From Liolophura sinensis (taxonomy: Eukaryota; Mollusca; Polyplacophora; Chitonida; Chitonidae): 64,000 nt of DNA. The stretch spans positions 9,499,704 through 9,563,703 of the forward strand of contig NC_088304.1 of assembly GCF_032854445.1 (NCBI RefSeq), given 5' to 3'. The notes below the pieces were generated by a model. That model worked only from the letters and a program-made list of their open reading frames with translations. It did not search any database and had not been told where the DNA came from. Below, one piece after another: positions 1-12,205 of this stretch (positions within the stretch are counted from its first letter, which is position 1; every line of letters begins with the position of its first letter). Made by a program: the position numbers and the translations under genes.

Positions 1-462
1 TACCTTGAATAGTAAACTTTCAGTTGACATTTACATTAGTCAGGTGTTGTCTTTTACTCTAACAAGAAAGACACTATCAGAAACAGCCTCAAAGATTGGG
101 AAATCTGAATTGTTAAATTATGGCCCTTCGGTCCAGAAAGAAATTATATGTTTAGCATTAATGGAAGGCTAGTCCATCTAATCTTGTTATTTATCATATA
201 AACAAGATTCCAGTTCCAGGAAATGCATGCCACTTACGTGAATTTTTAATCCCTTAGGCGATTATTAGAAATTGTCCTTAAAAAACTGGTTCCACCAACA
301 CAGATTTTGTCTGGAAAACTATTTTTTGTATTAGGAAAGGCTTCTACGTTAATATTTTCGTTTTTTATTTAAGATAGAAGGTCAAAAGCAAAAAAATAAG
401 GTTAGACTGTACAAATGTACACGTAGAAAGTGCACGTATTCTTGGAATTAAAAGCCATTTAA
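1..462. other. Unrecognised AT-rich DNA
   Basis: I see no gene, array or recognisable element here. Confidence 0.5.
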
Positions 463-720
463 GCCTCCGTGGGTCTAGTGGTTTGCACGACAGCCCGGCA
501 CAGTGACCCAGAAGCCTCTGACCAATGCGGTCTCTGTGAGTTCAGCTCATGCTGGCTTCCTCTCAGTCCGTATGTGGGAAGGTCTTGCAACAACTTGCGA
601 ATGGTCGTGGGTTTCCCCACGGGTTCTGCTCAATTTTCTCCCACCATAATGCTGGCCGCCGTCGTGAATGTGAAATATTTTTGAGTACGGCATAAAATAC
701 CGATGAAATAAAATATATAA
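463..720 (+). mobile_element. tRNA-headed SINE, near full length (family A)
   Basis: The 5' end (GCCTCCGTGG...) is a degenerate tRNA-derived head, followed by the body shared with copies at 34978, 58048 and, reversed, 53748: a segment reading GTGACCCAGAAGCCTCT, then ATGGTCGTGGGTTTCCCC, then ATAATGCTGGCCGCCGTCGT. The end reads GAGTACGGCATAAAATACC and an A/T-rich tail. It has drifted from the other copies and I see no clean target-site duplication. The short ORF over it is a by-product. Confidence 0.85.
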
Positions 721-989
721 AAAGCTATATAGCGTTAAGATTTAATCTTAAGAATAATGAGACCTGCAGAGTTCAGCAAGAGTTCAGTGTATTTTATCTT
801 TTTTGAGGTACAGCTGTGAGGTGTGGAGGCGTAATGTTATGCAAGGGAGTATATATTTATCTGATAGGTATAAAATTATATCATTACTCGAATTTGACTA
901 AAAGCTGTGCTGAAAACCCGTTTTGAAGTGATCAAGACCTTTGTTTGTCCACCTAGATTCAGCTGGTAGGCTAAGCATCCCCGACGCCT
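721..989. other. Unrecognised spacer
   Basis: AT-rich DNA without a supported feature. Confidence 0.4.
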
Positions 990-1345
990 GGTCCCTTTGC
1001 ATTGCTTTAATGATAGTAATTCCAGACCATTGACGTCTAGTAAATTGCAACTAACGTCACTGCACATTTTTTTTACCTAATTCTGCTTAAGCCATGGTGC
1101 CAGGGAGCGTGTAAATTGCCACTATTGATGTATTTACATGAACAGTTAGAATAAAACCGTTACTGAGGTAAACTGACAAGAGGTCGTATTTTACCGGTTA
1201 CGTGTGATCATTTGCCAACTATCACACTGTCGTTGCTGCTCTGGTCTTACTGGCTATGCTATGCGTCTTAATTATAATGTTCAGTGTGTGAGAGTTGGAC
1301 ATTAAATTCCAAACCACCAGCTAGACAATTTCTCAAGGACCCGGT
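990..1345 (+). repeat. Dispersed repeat B, copy 1 (uninterrupted)
   Basis: This stretch aligns with 60955-61345, sharing GACGTCTA.TAAATT, AAGCCATGGT, TTACATGAACAG, and a 3' block with TTTGCCAACT, CACACTGTCG and TGCTGCTCTGG. Reversed 3' blocks of the same repeat lie at 37640-37765, 39735-39880 and 51850-52020. Here the repeat is continuous; at 61 kb it is split by a SINE. Confidence 0.75.
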
Positions 1346-2864
1346 TTATGTTTCCCTTGGAGCACGCCCTAGGCAGCACCATTTTGTAATCAATATGGTT
1401 ATTACTCGATAGGAAACGAAATAAAAAAAATAACTCAGAAGAATGCAGTTTAACATTTAAGACGCCAAGAATGGTAATTTGACGGTTTAAATAGATTAGA
1501 TATTTGATGACATCAAACCAAGTTTGGCATTATCAGAAATAAAAGCGGGTTGGCTGGTGATATATTCTAGAACATACGCTTCAACCTTGTTTCTTTTAAA
1601 ATAATTTAAAGATAACCTTATCAAAGTAAAGATATATTTGGCTCTTATAATGGTTTCAAAGACTTCTTCTCTGTAGAAGATCCGTTGCACGAATTTGTGA
1701 TTTTAAGCGCTCGGGTTAATTACCAGTATATTATGTACCAAATCTTTGCTGGACTGAACTTACTAGATCATTTAAATGAATAATTTCTTTGGTTGATTCA
1801 AAGATTTTACCTGTGTTCAGAACAATATTTTAGCCACTTAAAGGAGGGAATATTAGCTCGTTCGGTGATAATTCAACTTATGCCAGCGGTTCTTTTACCA
1901 TTTTCTGTAGGCGATCCCTGAATTGTGTTGTATACTTATCTAATGTCCGTTTGAAACATGTGTTCCGTGGTCATGTAACCTCAAGTCTGCCGTGTAGACT
2001 TAAAACGGAATCTTATTGGTCCCAAAAACACTCTCGTTCTGCCAATTCATTGGTTGAAACGTGTTATGCTGGAACTCTTGTTGATTTTTTTTCCCAGTCT
2101 AAATACAGTTTTAAATTTTGGAATAGATTTTATTTCCCATGAATAAAAGAGGGCTTATATCATCCCCATGATGGTTTTTACAACGAATGACGGTAACATG
2201 AAGACAGAGTACCCTGACATGAGGGACATGTTCCACGAAAACCGTCAAAGAATTTCCACTTTAAAAATGTAAACAAATAGTAATAAAAATGATAAATAAT
2301 ATTTTTGCGCATAGTTATCAATAGTCCTTCTATTATGTCGTTTTTACACACAGCAAATCCCCTGATGACAAATAAAATGTACTGATGTAATATCATATCT
2401 CATATTCAACTTTCTCAAGCATTAAATATGTATGATTGATGGTGTAAGTCACGTGATGAGGAAACCCATGAAGGCCCGTTTGCCGTTGCCGGGTGACAAG
2501 TCAGCACAGTTGCTGACTGATAATCGAATTGCGCATCTGTCTTTGATTCTTGTACAGTAACGTTTTGTGAGGTCAACCGGAAACCAACGAATGTCAGCCA
2601 TTATGAATAACCGTTGTAAGAGGCTCCGATATTTTTTTATCCCGCTACCCTGTACAACTGCAGAGGTTGATGCGTTATTTTTTTAAGATCTCTGCGTAAT
2701 TGAAGATCTGAAAACAAAAGCTGTGCTTAATCCTCAGTCTAAAATTGTTACACACTTAATATTGTAATATGAATCTGCGGATAGATTTGCTCACATGCGT
2801 AGAAGCAGATGCACTAACAGTAAAACATCAAATTTTACATGAGCGTGGCCCTTTTTCATTGCAC
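1346..2864. other. Unrecognised intergenic DNA
   Basis: Only short ORFs without domain character. No repeat shared with the rest of the window was noticed. Confidence 0.4.
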
Positions 2865-2942
2865 AGGCAGTATGCATCGTAAAAATATGAAAAGAATGAA
2901 TGTAGGCAGTATGCATCGTAAAAATATGAAAAGAATGAATGT
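2865..2942 (+). repeat. 39-bp tandem pair
   Basis: Two perfect adjacent copies of a 39-bp unit starting AGGCAGTATGCATCGT (2865-2903 and 2904-2942). The length is a multiple of three, so a minus-strand ORF repeats a 13-residue segment; I do not consider that coding. Confidence 0.95.
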
Positions 2943-4234
2943 GAAAAAAAATTAGTGAAATTGGAGAACGCTTTTTGTATTGATTTAAAAAAAAACTAGG
3001 ATCTAGCAACCGTTTTATACCCCTTATGACTTGAAACTCTGCTGGACACTGATTGGTCAATAGCAATGAACGTGCTCAAATTGGTAGATAATTTCTACCT
3101 TGTTATGAGATGAATACCAGAGATTTTATCTCGATCCTGTCCAAATTTGGCACCAGTCGACAAGAAAACATCACAGAGGCTTGACCATAGTGTCTAAATG
3201 TTAGTGAAAACACATGGAGCTACGTTCAACAGCTATGTCCATAGTGTCAGAACAGAAACTACTTAAACATTGAAATTAAAGGATGCGGAAATATATATTT
3301 TACGCCTGCATCATTGTTGGGACCGAATTTCTACAGGCCCACGTTACTTATACTACCTTTAGCACCCAGAGCCCCCAGCGCCCGACTCGTTACCGGTTTG
3401 ATCTAAACCGACGCCCGTTGAAATCTATTGCAACCCGCCACAAACTGGGAATTCCGATTGTTCTAAAACTAAGATCTACTACTGATTGTAGCTCTTAACG
3501 TAAATCTTGCAGCTGCCAATAACAGTCCTTTTAGGATTGGTTGAACTATAATTAGATTGACTTAATAGCATCGCATAGAATTAGAAAAATACGATTATTT
3601 CGGCGTCTAAAAGCAAGAGTTTAGTTTCAAAGGAATCCTCACACTCTAGCGTGCAGTACTTGTAATCAATTGTGCGTCAATCTTAGGCGCCATAACAGCA
3701 AGAGACGATTTGTTTATTTCCACCACCAAAGCTCTCCGATGGATTTCACGGCGAAGACAAAGTACAAAACAGATCAAGAATTTAAGTTAAACCCCTTTCT
3801 AGACTTTGTGAAAGGTGAGGTTCAAAAGAGACCGTGAACGCTGTGGGAATCGCTAACAGAGTGACACCAAACCCCTATTGATGTTGCAACCCGGAGCGTG
3901 AGTTTTTACAAAATGTCTTTTATCTTGAAAACATTTTAACTTCAGAATATACCATTGAAGGCTAAGGTTAAAGGAAACGTTTTATATTTCATCTAAAATT
4001 GGGTTGTTCCGAACTGAAATGAAAAAGCTCTTGAAGATTCAACATTATTAGACAAGGCAGTAAGTAAGGTTGAAATTCTTGAATAAAAAAACTTTAATAG
4101 TTTGAAGAAAATCAGATTTGATTCTAGGATAGCTCCTTCATGAGAGAGGACAATAAACAGGGTAAAAATCAATGGCAAAATTGCAAATTCGTTATTCCTT
4201 TGGTTAATTGATATATCCAAGGGCGAAGGGCTGA
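2943..4234. other. Unrecognised intergenic DNA
   Basis: No supported gene or repeat. Confidence 0.4.
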
Positions 4235-5300
4235 GTATATTCATCGTGGTAAATTAGATCGTCACTTTGGATATATGAATACTTGCTATCAAAACGGAAC
4301 TGAGATACATATTTTGGTTTTCCACAACTTATATACTACTGGCTTGATTAAGTCTCAAATCAGCGATAGGCCTTATACAAGCTCAAACAAAGAAACATGA
4401 AGACGCTTTAATAAGTTCAATACACATATCTGAACAAAATAGACAAACAATATAACTGTCAATAATAAACAAAAGAATACAAATAATTATAAATTAACAT
4501 ACATAGTCCACATGCGGATGGAATATTCCGGCTTCCAAGGGCAAATCAATCCACGTAAATACAGAATTCACAGTCAAGAGATATTCCTCAATCAAAGGGT
4601 AACAAGTGACATTGGTTTATTCCCCAAACTGCCTGTGAAGGTGTAACTTCTCAGGGCGGACGGGTTGATAATAGCGTTCGTGATGCCGAGCTGTCGATGT
4701 AGGCTTCAGTCCTCGGAAAATATACACAAAGTCATTTTCAGGGTAAACCGGGATGAAATGTACGTAATCGCACAGAGAGGCAATGAGCGATACAAGCTCC
4801 AAAATAATGTCTCCAAAAAATAGCCAGTGGCGAAACACAAGCTCACAAAAGTGTTTTGTACAGAAAATTTAGTACAAATGACGAATGTCGAATGGCGTGA
4901 AAGCCGATATCTCCAAACCCAGCAATTTACTTTACAGTGAATGACAGTAAATATAACTATTCTCAAATAGATTTGAGCAAATGACTGCTTTCAAGTGGAC
5001 TTAGATGAATGACAGCTAGCTTCACAACACAACAACTTCACAACACAGAGGGGGAAATGCAGGACAATGTAATATAAAAAAAAATATGCAATACAATGTT
5101 TAAAGACGGGGTTCGTAAAACTAACATCGTACACAATTAGTTCTTCTTTAATAGTTTGTGTTGAATGTTCTGTTGAAAATGGCCTTACTATTATTGACAC
5201 AGAACGTCCATTTTGGTTTGACGGCTGGTATGATAATGTTTATGTCGACGTATAGATTCCAACACCACAACACAGTAACATGGATACCAGGTACTATTTC
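4235..5300. repeat. Dispersed repeat C, copy 1 (interrupted)
   Basis: 4235-4330 resembles 61920-62010 (shared GAGATACATATTTTG and CATCGTG). 5150-5290 resembles 62130-62260, 19695-19830 and 20690-20780 around the block AATTGGCCTTG...ATTATTGAC, then GGTATA.GA and TGT.TCGACGC. The two blocks are about 0.8 kb apart here but about 0.1 kb apart at 62 kb, so an insertion here or a deletion there has occurred. The stretch between has short minus-strand ORFs I do not call genes. Confidence 0.55.
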
Positions 5301-6635
5301 AGATATGTGCAACAACAGATTTGTATGGGTGTCGAATGAAAAATAAAACATGATAATTCTTATGATGTTTCGCGTGATATAAAACGCTTAGAAGGCAACA
5401 TCCAGATGGAATCGATCAGTATTCCATCAGCCCGATGGTTTGCAGTTGTATGTAGGATATTTTAAACATGTAGTGGACTTAATTATTTGACAAAATGGTT
5501 TTAGCATCAGTTAGAAAGTTTTCATAAGCAGCAAAATCATTTTTTTTAAGAACCTTGATTTTGGAAAACGTCATCAAGATAGCAAACGACTGCTCTTTCC
5601 AGAATAATAGATATGTGGATACTGAATAAAACTTGTTCATAAAGTTTTTCCCTAAATTCACCCCAGAAAATATCAGGTGTCGCCGCATTATTAAAAACTT
5701 TATTGCTTTCGACGAATGGTGTATGGCAATCGTGAAATATCACATATATCAACAGAAAACATGAAGAAGATGTTATGAAAACAAAACAATATAAATCAAA
5801 GTGTGGTAAGGTGTTATGAAAACATCATCTATTGATTTATCAAATCTCTAATCAATAAGCAATATACAACATTTATATACACACAAAGGCTTTTAGCAAC
5901 ATTTCTACAAAATAATATATGGTATGTGTTAGATTCTGTTAGAGCGATCTTGTATGCTCATTTTGCCCGTTCCTGATCGGCTAACAAACACATTATGTAC
6001 ACCCTATCGGCCTTTATGTGCAAATTAATGTGCTATGTACAATGGAGGTAAGTTGTCTGATATAACGGCTAGCACCTTTTCAGTTCGTCTGTGAACAACC
6101 TGATTTTGTACAGCTCTTACCCGTGAAGTGCTGTTCGGTTAATTTCGGAATGATTGAAGATGCCTGCCAATCCTGTCAGAGATTATACTGGATCCAGCAG
6201 ACCATGCATGAGAATAGGAGAAAACCGCAGGGTTTAATCTGCTAGTTCAATTGTCCTGCCATGATTGATGAGTTCTGAATCGCTGCGTGAGGCTCTTTAA
6301 CGTTTCTTCTGACACTTTCGATTCCAAACGCCCATAGCTGTTTTCTACTCTTGTTGCACTTCTTTAATCCCCCATGTTTTCATTGCGTCAACTAATGACA
6401 TTGGTCTGAATTTCTCCAAGGCCTCGCAAGACATCGTTTTTATTTTTAGAAAAAGGCCATAAATTCATTCCCTCATAAACTCATAGGTCAATCACCAATC
6501 CTTTCGTTCTGTACTTTGAAATTATATGTAACGTTTTTGTTGATAGCTTCTTGCCTTTAGAACAATATGTTTTAATACTGATAAAATGTTGGATGTGAAA
6601 CCACCTTCAGGCCAATCACAACGAGTCAAATTGAC
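5301..6635. other. Unrecognised intergenic DNA
   Basis: No gene, array or element recognised. Confidence 0.4.
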
Positions 6636-6769
6636 CTGGGGCCGGTTTTATGAAGGTCACTTGGCTAAGTTCGCCCTTAAATACCATGACGACGTATGCT
6701 ATGGAGATATAAAGTGCACTTAACTAAGGGCCACTTAGCACTAAGTATGCTTCATGAAAGTGGCCCCAG
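6636..6769. mobile_element. Short terminal-inverted-repeat element (MITE-like), 134 bp
   Basis: The left end starts CTGGGGCC, then TTTTATGAAGG and GGCTAAGTTCGCCCTTAA. The right end is its imperfect complement and finishes TTCATGAAAGTGGCCCCAG. The whole unit can fold on itself with a short central loop. There is no coding capacity, as expected of a non-autonomous DNA transposon. No convincing target-site duplication was identified. Confidence 0.7.
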
Positions 6770-8285
6770 ATCAGAACTGCTCAAGGGACCAGAAGATACC
6801 TGCAGCATATGGGCCTAAGTAAATGTCAACCTAAAAAACAGAATAGGCTATCCTCAGGAAAACTTACAAAACTTGCTGGCATTACGCGCCTAAAGTAATA
6901 ATTCAAAAGGGACACAGAGTTCGAAACCAGTACTGGTTGAAAAATGACCGATGAAGAGATAATCAGATATACTAGTGTGTTTCGGGCTCGTGAAAATATT
7001 ATTCTTGAGACGAAATATCATTCTGTATGCTCACACAACACGCTGGTATAACGAATTTATAACAATGAAGAGTATTACGGACAACTTCGGTCTCATGAAA
7101 ATATGGATCTTCGTGACTAAATATCAGGCGGGTATACCTACATAACACGTCTTGTGTATAACGAATTTAGAGGCAACTTTTCTAGAATTTACACAGGTCC
7201 ATCAATCAACGCACGCTGTTTAATCACGAACACTTTGCCGCTGTGGTGTCGAAATCGATGTTACGACTCACAGGAGCGGAGAGAAAATATGTGTTTGATG
7301 TGAAGTGCCAGCTAGTCATTCTGGATTCAATTCGTAAAGGGTGTGCAATATAATTGTCTAAAAGCAAGGTTACGAGAAGTTTTTCCATACATTGTTGTTG
7401 CTAGATGATGAATCAATAGAACTCTTTTCAAAATGAAGGAATGTAAACTTATTAACTTGTACATTGTCGACAAGCCTTGTTATCGGCCAGTACGTGCTTC
7501 CATGATTCCCTAGGTATGCAGAAAGATATTCATCGCTTGAGGCCGTATTCCTCGCCTGTTCAACGAATACGGTAAATTATCTATGACGTATGGACCAGTC
7601 AGAAACCTAGAATTTTCTTTGAATTGTGATAATTAACAATATCATTTATGTAGTTTCCCCATTTCTCATGGTATAGACTTATATCCGAAATCTCAATCTA
7701 GAATGTGTTTTTCATTTGGCAGATCACTGCCGATAATCAATGTTTACGAGACGATTATTAGAGATTGCACAGCTGGCTGAATTCCAAATTGTCTCTGATT
7801 GACAAGGTCAGCCGCAGAGAGACAAGGTGATCGTGTCTGAGTGAAAACAACAACATTGACAGTTTCGTTCTGCACATTAAATGCGATATAAATAATAATA
7901 TGTGAGCCGACATTTTTTTCTTTCCTCCAACAATAAATCAAGAAGAAAATCTCCTTTTTTTGTTGCACACATGTGTCCCTGCTGCCAGAATAAATGGACA
8001 AAAATTGCTCTCGTATCTCACCTTATGAAATTTCAATAAGAACGTGGTTTCTCTATTAACTGTTGGGGTCACTAGGTCAGAAATTTAACACGGTCGTAGC
8101 AGTGTTTGTTGTGTAACACAATAAACACCAAGACGAAGTTGTTAAAGTCTATTCTACTCCAAAAATTTAATAAAATGTGACAAAAACTGCATATTTCTTG
8201 CTACCATTCCGTTTAACTCCCCCCACAGAGGTCACGCATTTTAGACCAATCAACGGCAAGCTTAGACCATATCAGTTGACCTAGA
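6770..8285. other. Unrecognised intergenic DNA
   Basis: No supported feature. Confidence 0.4.
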
Positions 8286-8376
8286 TACGTCAAAGTTGCG
8301 TTTGCATGACGTCGTGTCTTATAATTGCATGACGTATAAGTGTAAAAGTTTGCTGTACATGTATTAAATGACGTCA
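8286..8376 (+). promoter_or_regulatory. Cluster of four CRE-like sites
   Basis: Within 91 bases there are a reverse half-site ACGTCA (8287-8292), TGACGTCG (8307-8314), TGACGTAT (8330-8337) and a full palindromic TGACGTCA (8369-8376). They lie about 220 bases upstream of a TATA-like sequence and the start of the candidate gene at 8638. CREB/ATF-family factors bind such sites in animals; that they act here is inference. Confidence 0.4.
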
Positions 8377-8597
8377 AAAAATGTTTCAACGCCATTGTAC
8401 AACAAAACGTACAACAAAAATGTAAAAAACAAAAGCTATATCTATAAACTGTGAGAAATAACACATAACACAACTCAAATTCTTTTATTTGTAGACACAG
8501 ATAAAATGAAATGATATTAATCGTCCAGGTAAACGGACCGGCTTGCGTGTGGCGTGACACACTCGATAATCGTTTGAAAGGTCACCACTATTTAACA

Positions 8598-8606
8598 TAT
8601 ATATTT
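8598..8606 (+). promoter_or_regulatory. TATA-like box before candidate gene
   Basis: TATATATTT lies 32 bases before the ATG at 8638. A start site 25-30 bases downstream would leave only a very short 5' leader. AT-rich matches like this are common by chance. Confidence 0.25.
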
Positions 8607-8637
8607 GCACACGGCACGCAACTAACAGCGAAGTAGA

Positions 8638-9291
8638 ATGTGTTGTTTGCGTCTTCAGAAATGTAAGTAGTTGTAAAGTATAATTCTAGGTTGGGATGTG
8701 ATGGTGGAATGTATTTTTATATTGATGTTGTAAACCAAAATGTAACTAAATGCATGCATCCATAACTATTTCACTGGCAATGTTGACGTGATCTGTACTG
8801 AACATGTGTTTTATTATGATATACTCTTCCTTACTTTTGCCGCAGTGTATTGCCTCCTAAATCGACTGGTCGAATTTCCAAGGCTCGATATATACAAAAT
8901 TATATATTTTCTACACAAACGGAACTGTCTTCAACACATTGGAATGTTCAAGAAAGCCTTCCAAATCAGAAGTCCTTGTATGGAGAAATTAACTTGGATA
9001 AAAAGTTCATATCAGTTTTGCCGTAAAATGTCAGGATTGTCGGATTTCACGCACCAAGGCTGTTTTGATGCGTCCAAAAACGATTACATGGAAATAGCGA
9101 CCACGGATCTATATCTTCAAACACATATATTTTCCATGGCTACGAACGATTATTTCGTGGACACGTTCAGAATCCTTCGAGCTTTTCCTGACCAGATACA
9201 CAATGCTTTGAAATACTTGCTCTTTATGTCTATTTTCTCAGCCGTTGTCACGTGGCTTTGTTGTCACGCCTACCGTTTAATGAACCAATAA
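8638..9291 (+). CDS. Candidate two-exon gene, unknown protein (~156 aa)
   Basis: Proposed model: exon 1 is 8638-8662 (ATG, eight codons plus one base) followed by a strong donor GTAAGT at 8663. Exon 2 starts at 8846 after a pyrimidine-rich acceptor (CTTTTGCCGCAG) and runs to TAA at 9291. The joint keeps frame: 471 coding bases, 156 residues. Without exon 1 the long frame has no ATG until 8941. The product has scattered cysteines and a hydrophobic, probably membrane-spanning stretch near the C-terminus (KYLLFMSIFSAVVTWLCC), ending YRLMNQ. I recognise no family. Two related segments (15400-15730, 23290-23640) carry stops in the equivalent frame, so they are either dead copies or this is a non-coding repeat that happens to be open. 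CRE-like sites and a TATA-like box lie upstream. I judge it possible, not established. Confidence 0.3.
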
Positions 9292-10310
9292 TAAACCAAC
9301 TCGAGGCTTTTAGGTTACTGGTTAGGTGACCCATCCACTAGACTCGTCTGATATTGAATTGCTACGTGTATGTCTGGTCAAGGCTTTGGGCGAGTGTTAA
9401 CTTGGAATTAATTTCTGCTCCAGCCGAAGCTCTGTTAGACAATGTAATAATTAATGCGCTGCAATTAACGGCTAGACTAAAACCTTGTCTACCGTACTTG
9501 GGATTGTTTTCCAGCACCCTGGGGACGGTCGTGGTTTTCCTCCCAGGCTCTGTTCGGTTCGTTACCACCATTATGCCTGGCCGCTGTCTTATACGTGAAA
9601 TATTCTTGACTACGTGTTTGGACTAAAACACCAATCAAATAAATCGGTAGTTAAATACTACAGAGCAGGTGCTTGTTGAGGGGCATGGGTACCAAGATAT
9701 AAGCCGGGTTGTTCAGGTCGCCCAGGGAGATTTAAGAACAGCGTTTAAATGTCGCGAATGCACCATTTGTCACCGGAGTCCTCCCGGATTACAACCGGAC
9801 GATCTTCAGGTGAAATATTTTTGATTACGTACATATTTACTTGTTCCGAAAAAATTTTATGCCTGGAATGACATGTATTAACCTATCAGCTATGGAACGA
9901 CAGGGAGCACTTACGTCCAACACAATGTAACAAACGTTACAAATTTCAGAAAAATGTTAAGTCTTACATTAGACGCCCGGAACGACATTCATTAACCTAC
10001 GATGTTAGGAACTATTGAAAGCACTTATATTTAACACAATGTGACAAACCTTATCAAAATTTATGTTGTTCTACATTAAGGCTTTAGCAGCTAGAAACCG
10101 GGCTGTAAGTATCTCGATGAAACTGTGTAATACTTGTGTAACGAAACAAGCCTTAGATGATGATATGGATATGTGGAAAAAATGAGCATTTTGCTGAACA
10201 ACAATCAGATAAATAACAAGCCGTTGCTGGGAAGCTTTTAAAGCGAATGTAAACGCAATTACCATGGGGACACCTGAAGACTGGAATTCCTTTTTATTTT
10301 TCAATATACA
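9292..10310 (+). repeat. Segmental duplication D1, left copy (3' part)
   Basis: Together with 8940-9291 this aligns in order with 15360-16380: shared GTGACCCATC, TCGTCTGA, GAATT.CT, GGCTTTGGG, ACGG.TAGACTAAAAC, then the block ending AACAACAATCA.ATAAATAA. A ~115-bp internal tandem pair lies at about 9865-10080 (units beginning CCTGGAATGACA and CCCGGAACGACA). 9671-9810 is an inverted copy of sequence at 13760-13900 and 17045-17190, recognisable by GTCACCGGAGTCCT. Confidence 0.65.
9517..9645 (+). mobile_element. SINE family A, 3' half
   Basis: The 3' body and tail are recognisable: GACGGTCGTGGTTTTCC, CACCATTATGCCTGGCCGC, GTGAAATATTCTTGA, and ACACCAATCAAATAAAT. The tRNA-like head is absent. The 15.8-kb duplicate lacks it, suggesting insertion after the duplication. 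Confidence 0.7.
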
Positions 10311-10371
10311 ACAAGGTCATCGGTCTGCATGCACGTATATCCATATCGTACATGAGGTTTGCCCAGACGAC

Positions 10372-10476
10372 ACCCCCCCCCCCCCCTCCACTGGAATAAA
10401 TGAATGGAAATACATTTTAGGTAAGTAATATCAGTTACAAGAAAGAGAAAGAGACAGAGAGAGAGAGAGAGAGAAG

Positions 10477-10556
<80 letters not shown>
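10372..10556. repeat. Poly-C run and long (GA)n microsatellite
   Basis: A C-run at 10373-10386 is followed by an imperfect then nearly perfect GA dinucleotide tract from about 10440 to 10554. The minus-strand serine/leucine ORF across it is an artefact. Confidence 0.95.
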
Positions 10557-10557
<1 letters not shown>

Positions 10558-11917
10558 CTCCGTTAGCTCGCAATGACGAGCACCTCCTTCAACCTATAAC
10601 ACCAGTTTCTCAAAATGCACCTACGCCAAACACCCACCTGAACCCACAAACGCACACCACCCCACTCCAAATGCCTCCAGGCCTAAGCGTATACAGCTGA
10701 CTTATTTCCTGGTAATATCACAATTACGAGTGAAGATGATGGTATTAACGACCCCAGGCAATCTGTCCAGACCATTAGCTGACCATTCTGGGGAAAATTG
10801 CATAGTCCTTTGCTCCAGACACAGTGCCATCTGGTGTTTATATTAACGACTATATTCTCTAAAAGGCTAGTGAGTTTCCGCTGAGGGTAATATCACGGAA
10901 ATGAAAAGGCTCACGCAGACCTGTGTGCTGTGTCCAACTTGGTAAACGTGTGTCAGTGAGTTTCTACGAAAAGCAGGAACGCATAAATAAATGAAATACA
11001 GACGGCCTCATTGAAACGTTTATTTTTACGTTTATTACTGGACGATGCTTTCATTGCTCCAACTTTTTTAAAAAATCTATAGGTAGAAATAGAAAGTAAA
11101 ATGTTTTGGAAATGGTCTGATGGGCAGAAAGACTTACACTTGGTACTGATTCATCGTATTCAGTAATACTTCACTCATACTGCACCACAGAGATTCGGAT
11201 ACAAGCGTGACAAGGAAATAAGTAAAACAAAACAGAAAATGAGAACATAATCACATCATTGAAACAAAATAAGTGAGGACACCAACACTTCTACCAAAAA
11301 CATAAACGTGAGAACACAAAAAACGTCAACTGAAAAATAAAAACACAAGTAGTTTACATTAAAAAAATAATAGTAGGAACCGAAGTATTTTATATTATCA
11401 AAGGATTTGGTATGGTAAGCCGAGGAGGCCGCATGCAGACCAGGGAACTGTGCACCTCAAGAAGACAAACTGATTATAGGTGTAAGTGACAGCAGCCCAC
11501 ACATTTGTTAGGTCCCTACTTTTTTCAGTTCTGTTTTACACTTCCTTTGATGTTATATAACAAACACGAGACCTTTAAAGCTCCAAACATGCAATGAAGC
11601 ACCATTTTGGTCATAAAATCAACAAACATGATAGCCTACTCCAGTCACACGGAAATGTCTTTTTTTTTGCAGTAGGCACTGTAGAGTGGGAAAAAAAATC
11701 ACTGAACCACAAACTTTATGAAAAATTCTTGAGCACGTAGTTATGCATCAATCAATAAAATAAATATAACAAATGTAGCTTTTAGCCTAGTCATTGCGCT
11801 ACGCATGATAAGTTAATGTTAATGATGGACGACTTCACGTGTTCCCTAGCAGGATTAACGCATGATTTCGCTATTCTCTATTATAGTTGCTAGATGTTAC
11901 TTATTTCTATTCTAATT
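10557..11917. other. Unrecognised intergenic DNA
   Basis: No supported gene or element. Confidence 0.4.
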
Positions 11918-12010
11918 CATGGGGGGGGGGGGGGGGGCAGGGGTCCATGCCCAGCACGCCAGCACGGTATAATGACCCGGAAGCCTCTCAGCAATGGGGT
12001 TGCTGGAAGG
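11918..12010 (+). mobile_element. SINE family A head remnant after poly-G
   Basis: A G-run (about 11921-11937) is followed by a fragment matching the 5' part of family A (CACGCCAGCACGGTATAATG, CCCGGAAGCCTCTCAGCAATG). The body is missing; the next sequence is a tandem array. Confidence 0.6.
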
Positions 12011-12022
12011 ACCCAAGCGCTT

Positions 12023-12205
12023 CAGCCCAAAACAAAAAACGGAAAGTACGGACACAAGTTCTGCAGCCCAAAACAAAAACGGAAAGTACGGATACAAGTT
12101 CTGCAGCCCAAAACAGAGAACAAAAGTACGAACACAAGTTCTGCAGCCCAAAACAAAGAAGAAAAGTACTTCAGCCCAAAACAAAAATGGAAAGTACTGT
12201 GCAAA
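12023..12205 (+). repeat. ~40-bp tandem array, 4-5 units
   Basis: Units start AGCCCAAAACAAAAA and contain GGAAAGTACGGACACAAGTT; the last units are shortened. Three overlapping frames stay open on the plus strand because the unit lacks stops. A more degenerate version is at 16640-16740 in the D2 duplicate. Confidence 0.85.

Noticed and set aside
4617-4872. 85-codon minus-strand frame with protein-like composition
   Set aside because: Starts after a stop with GTG, a second overlapping frame is equally open, and no motif is recognised.
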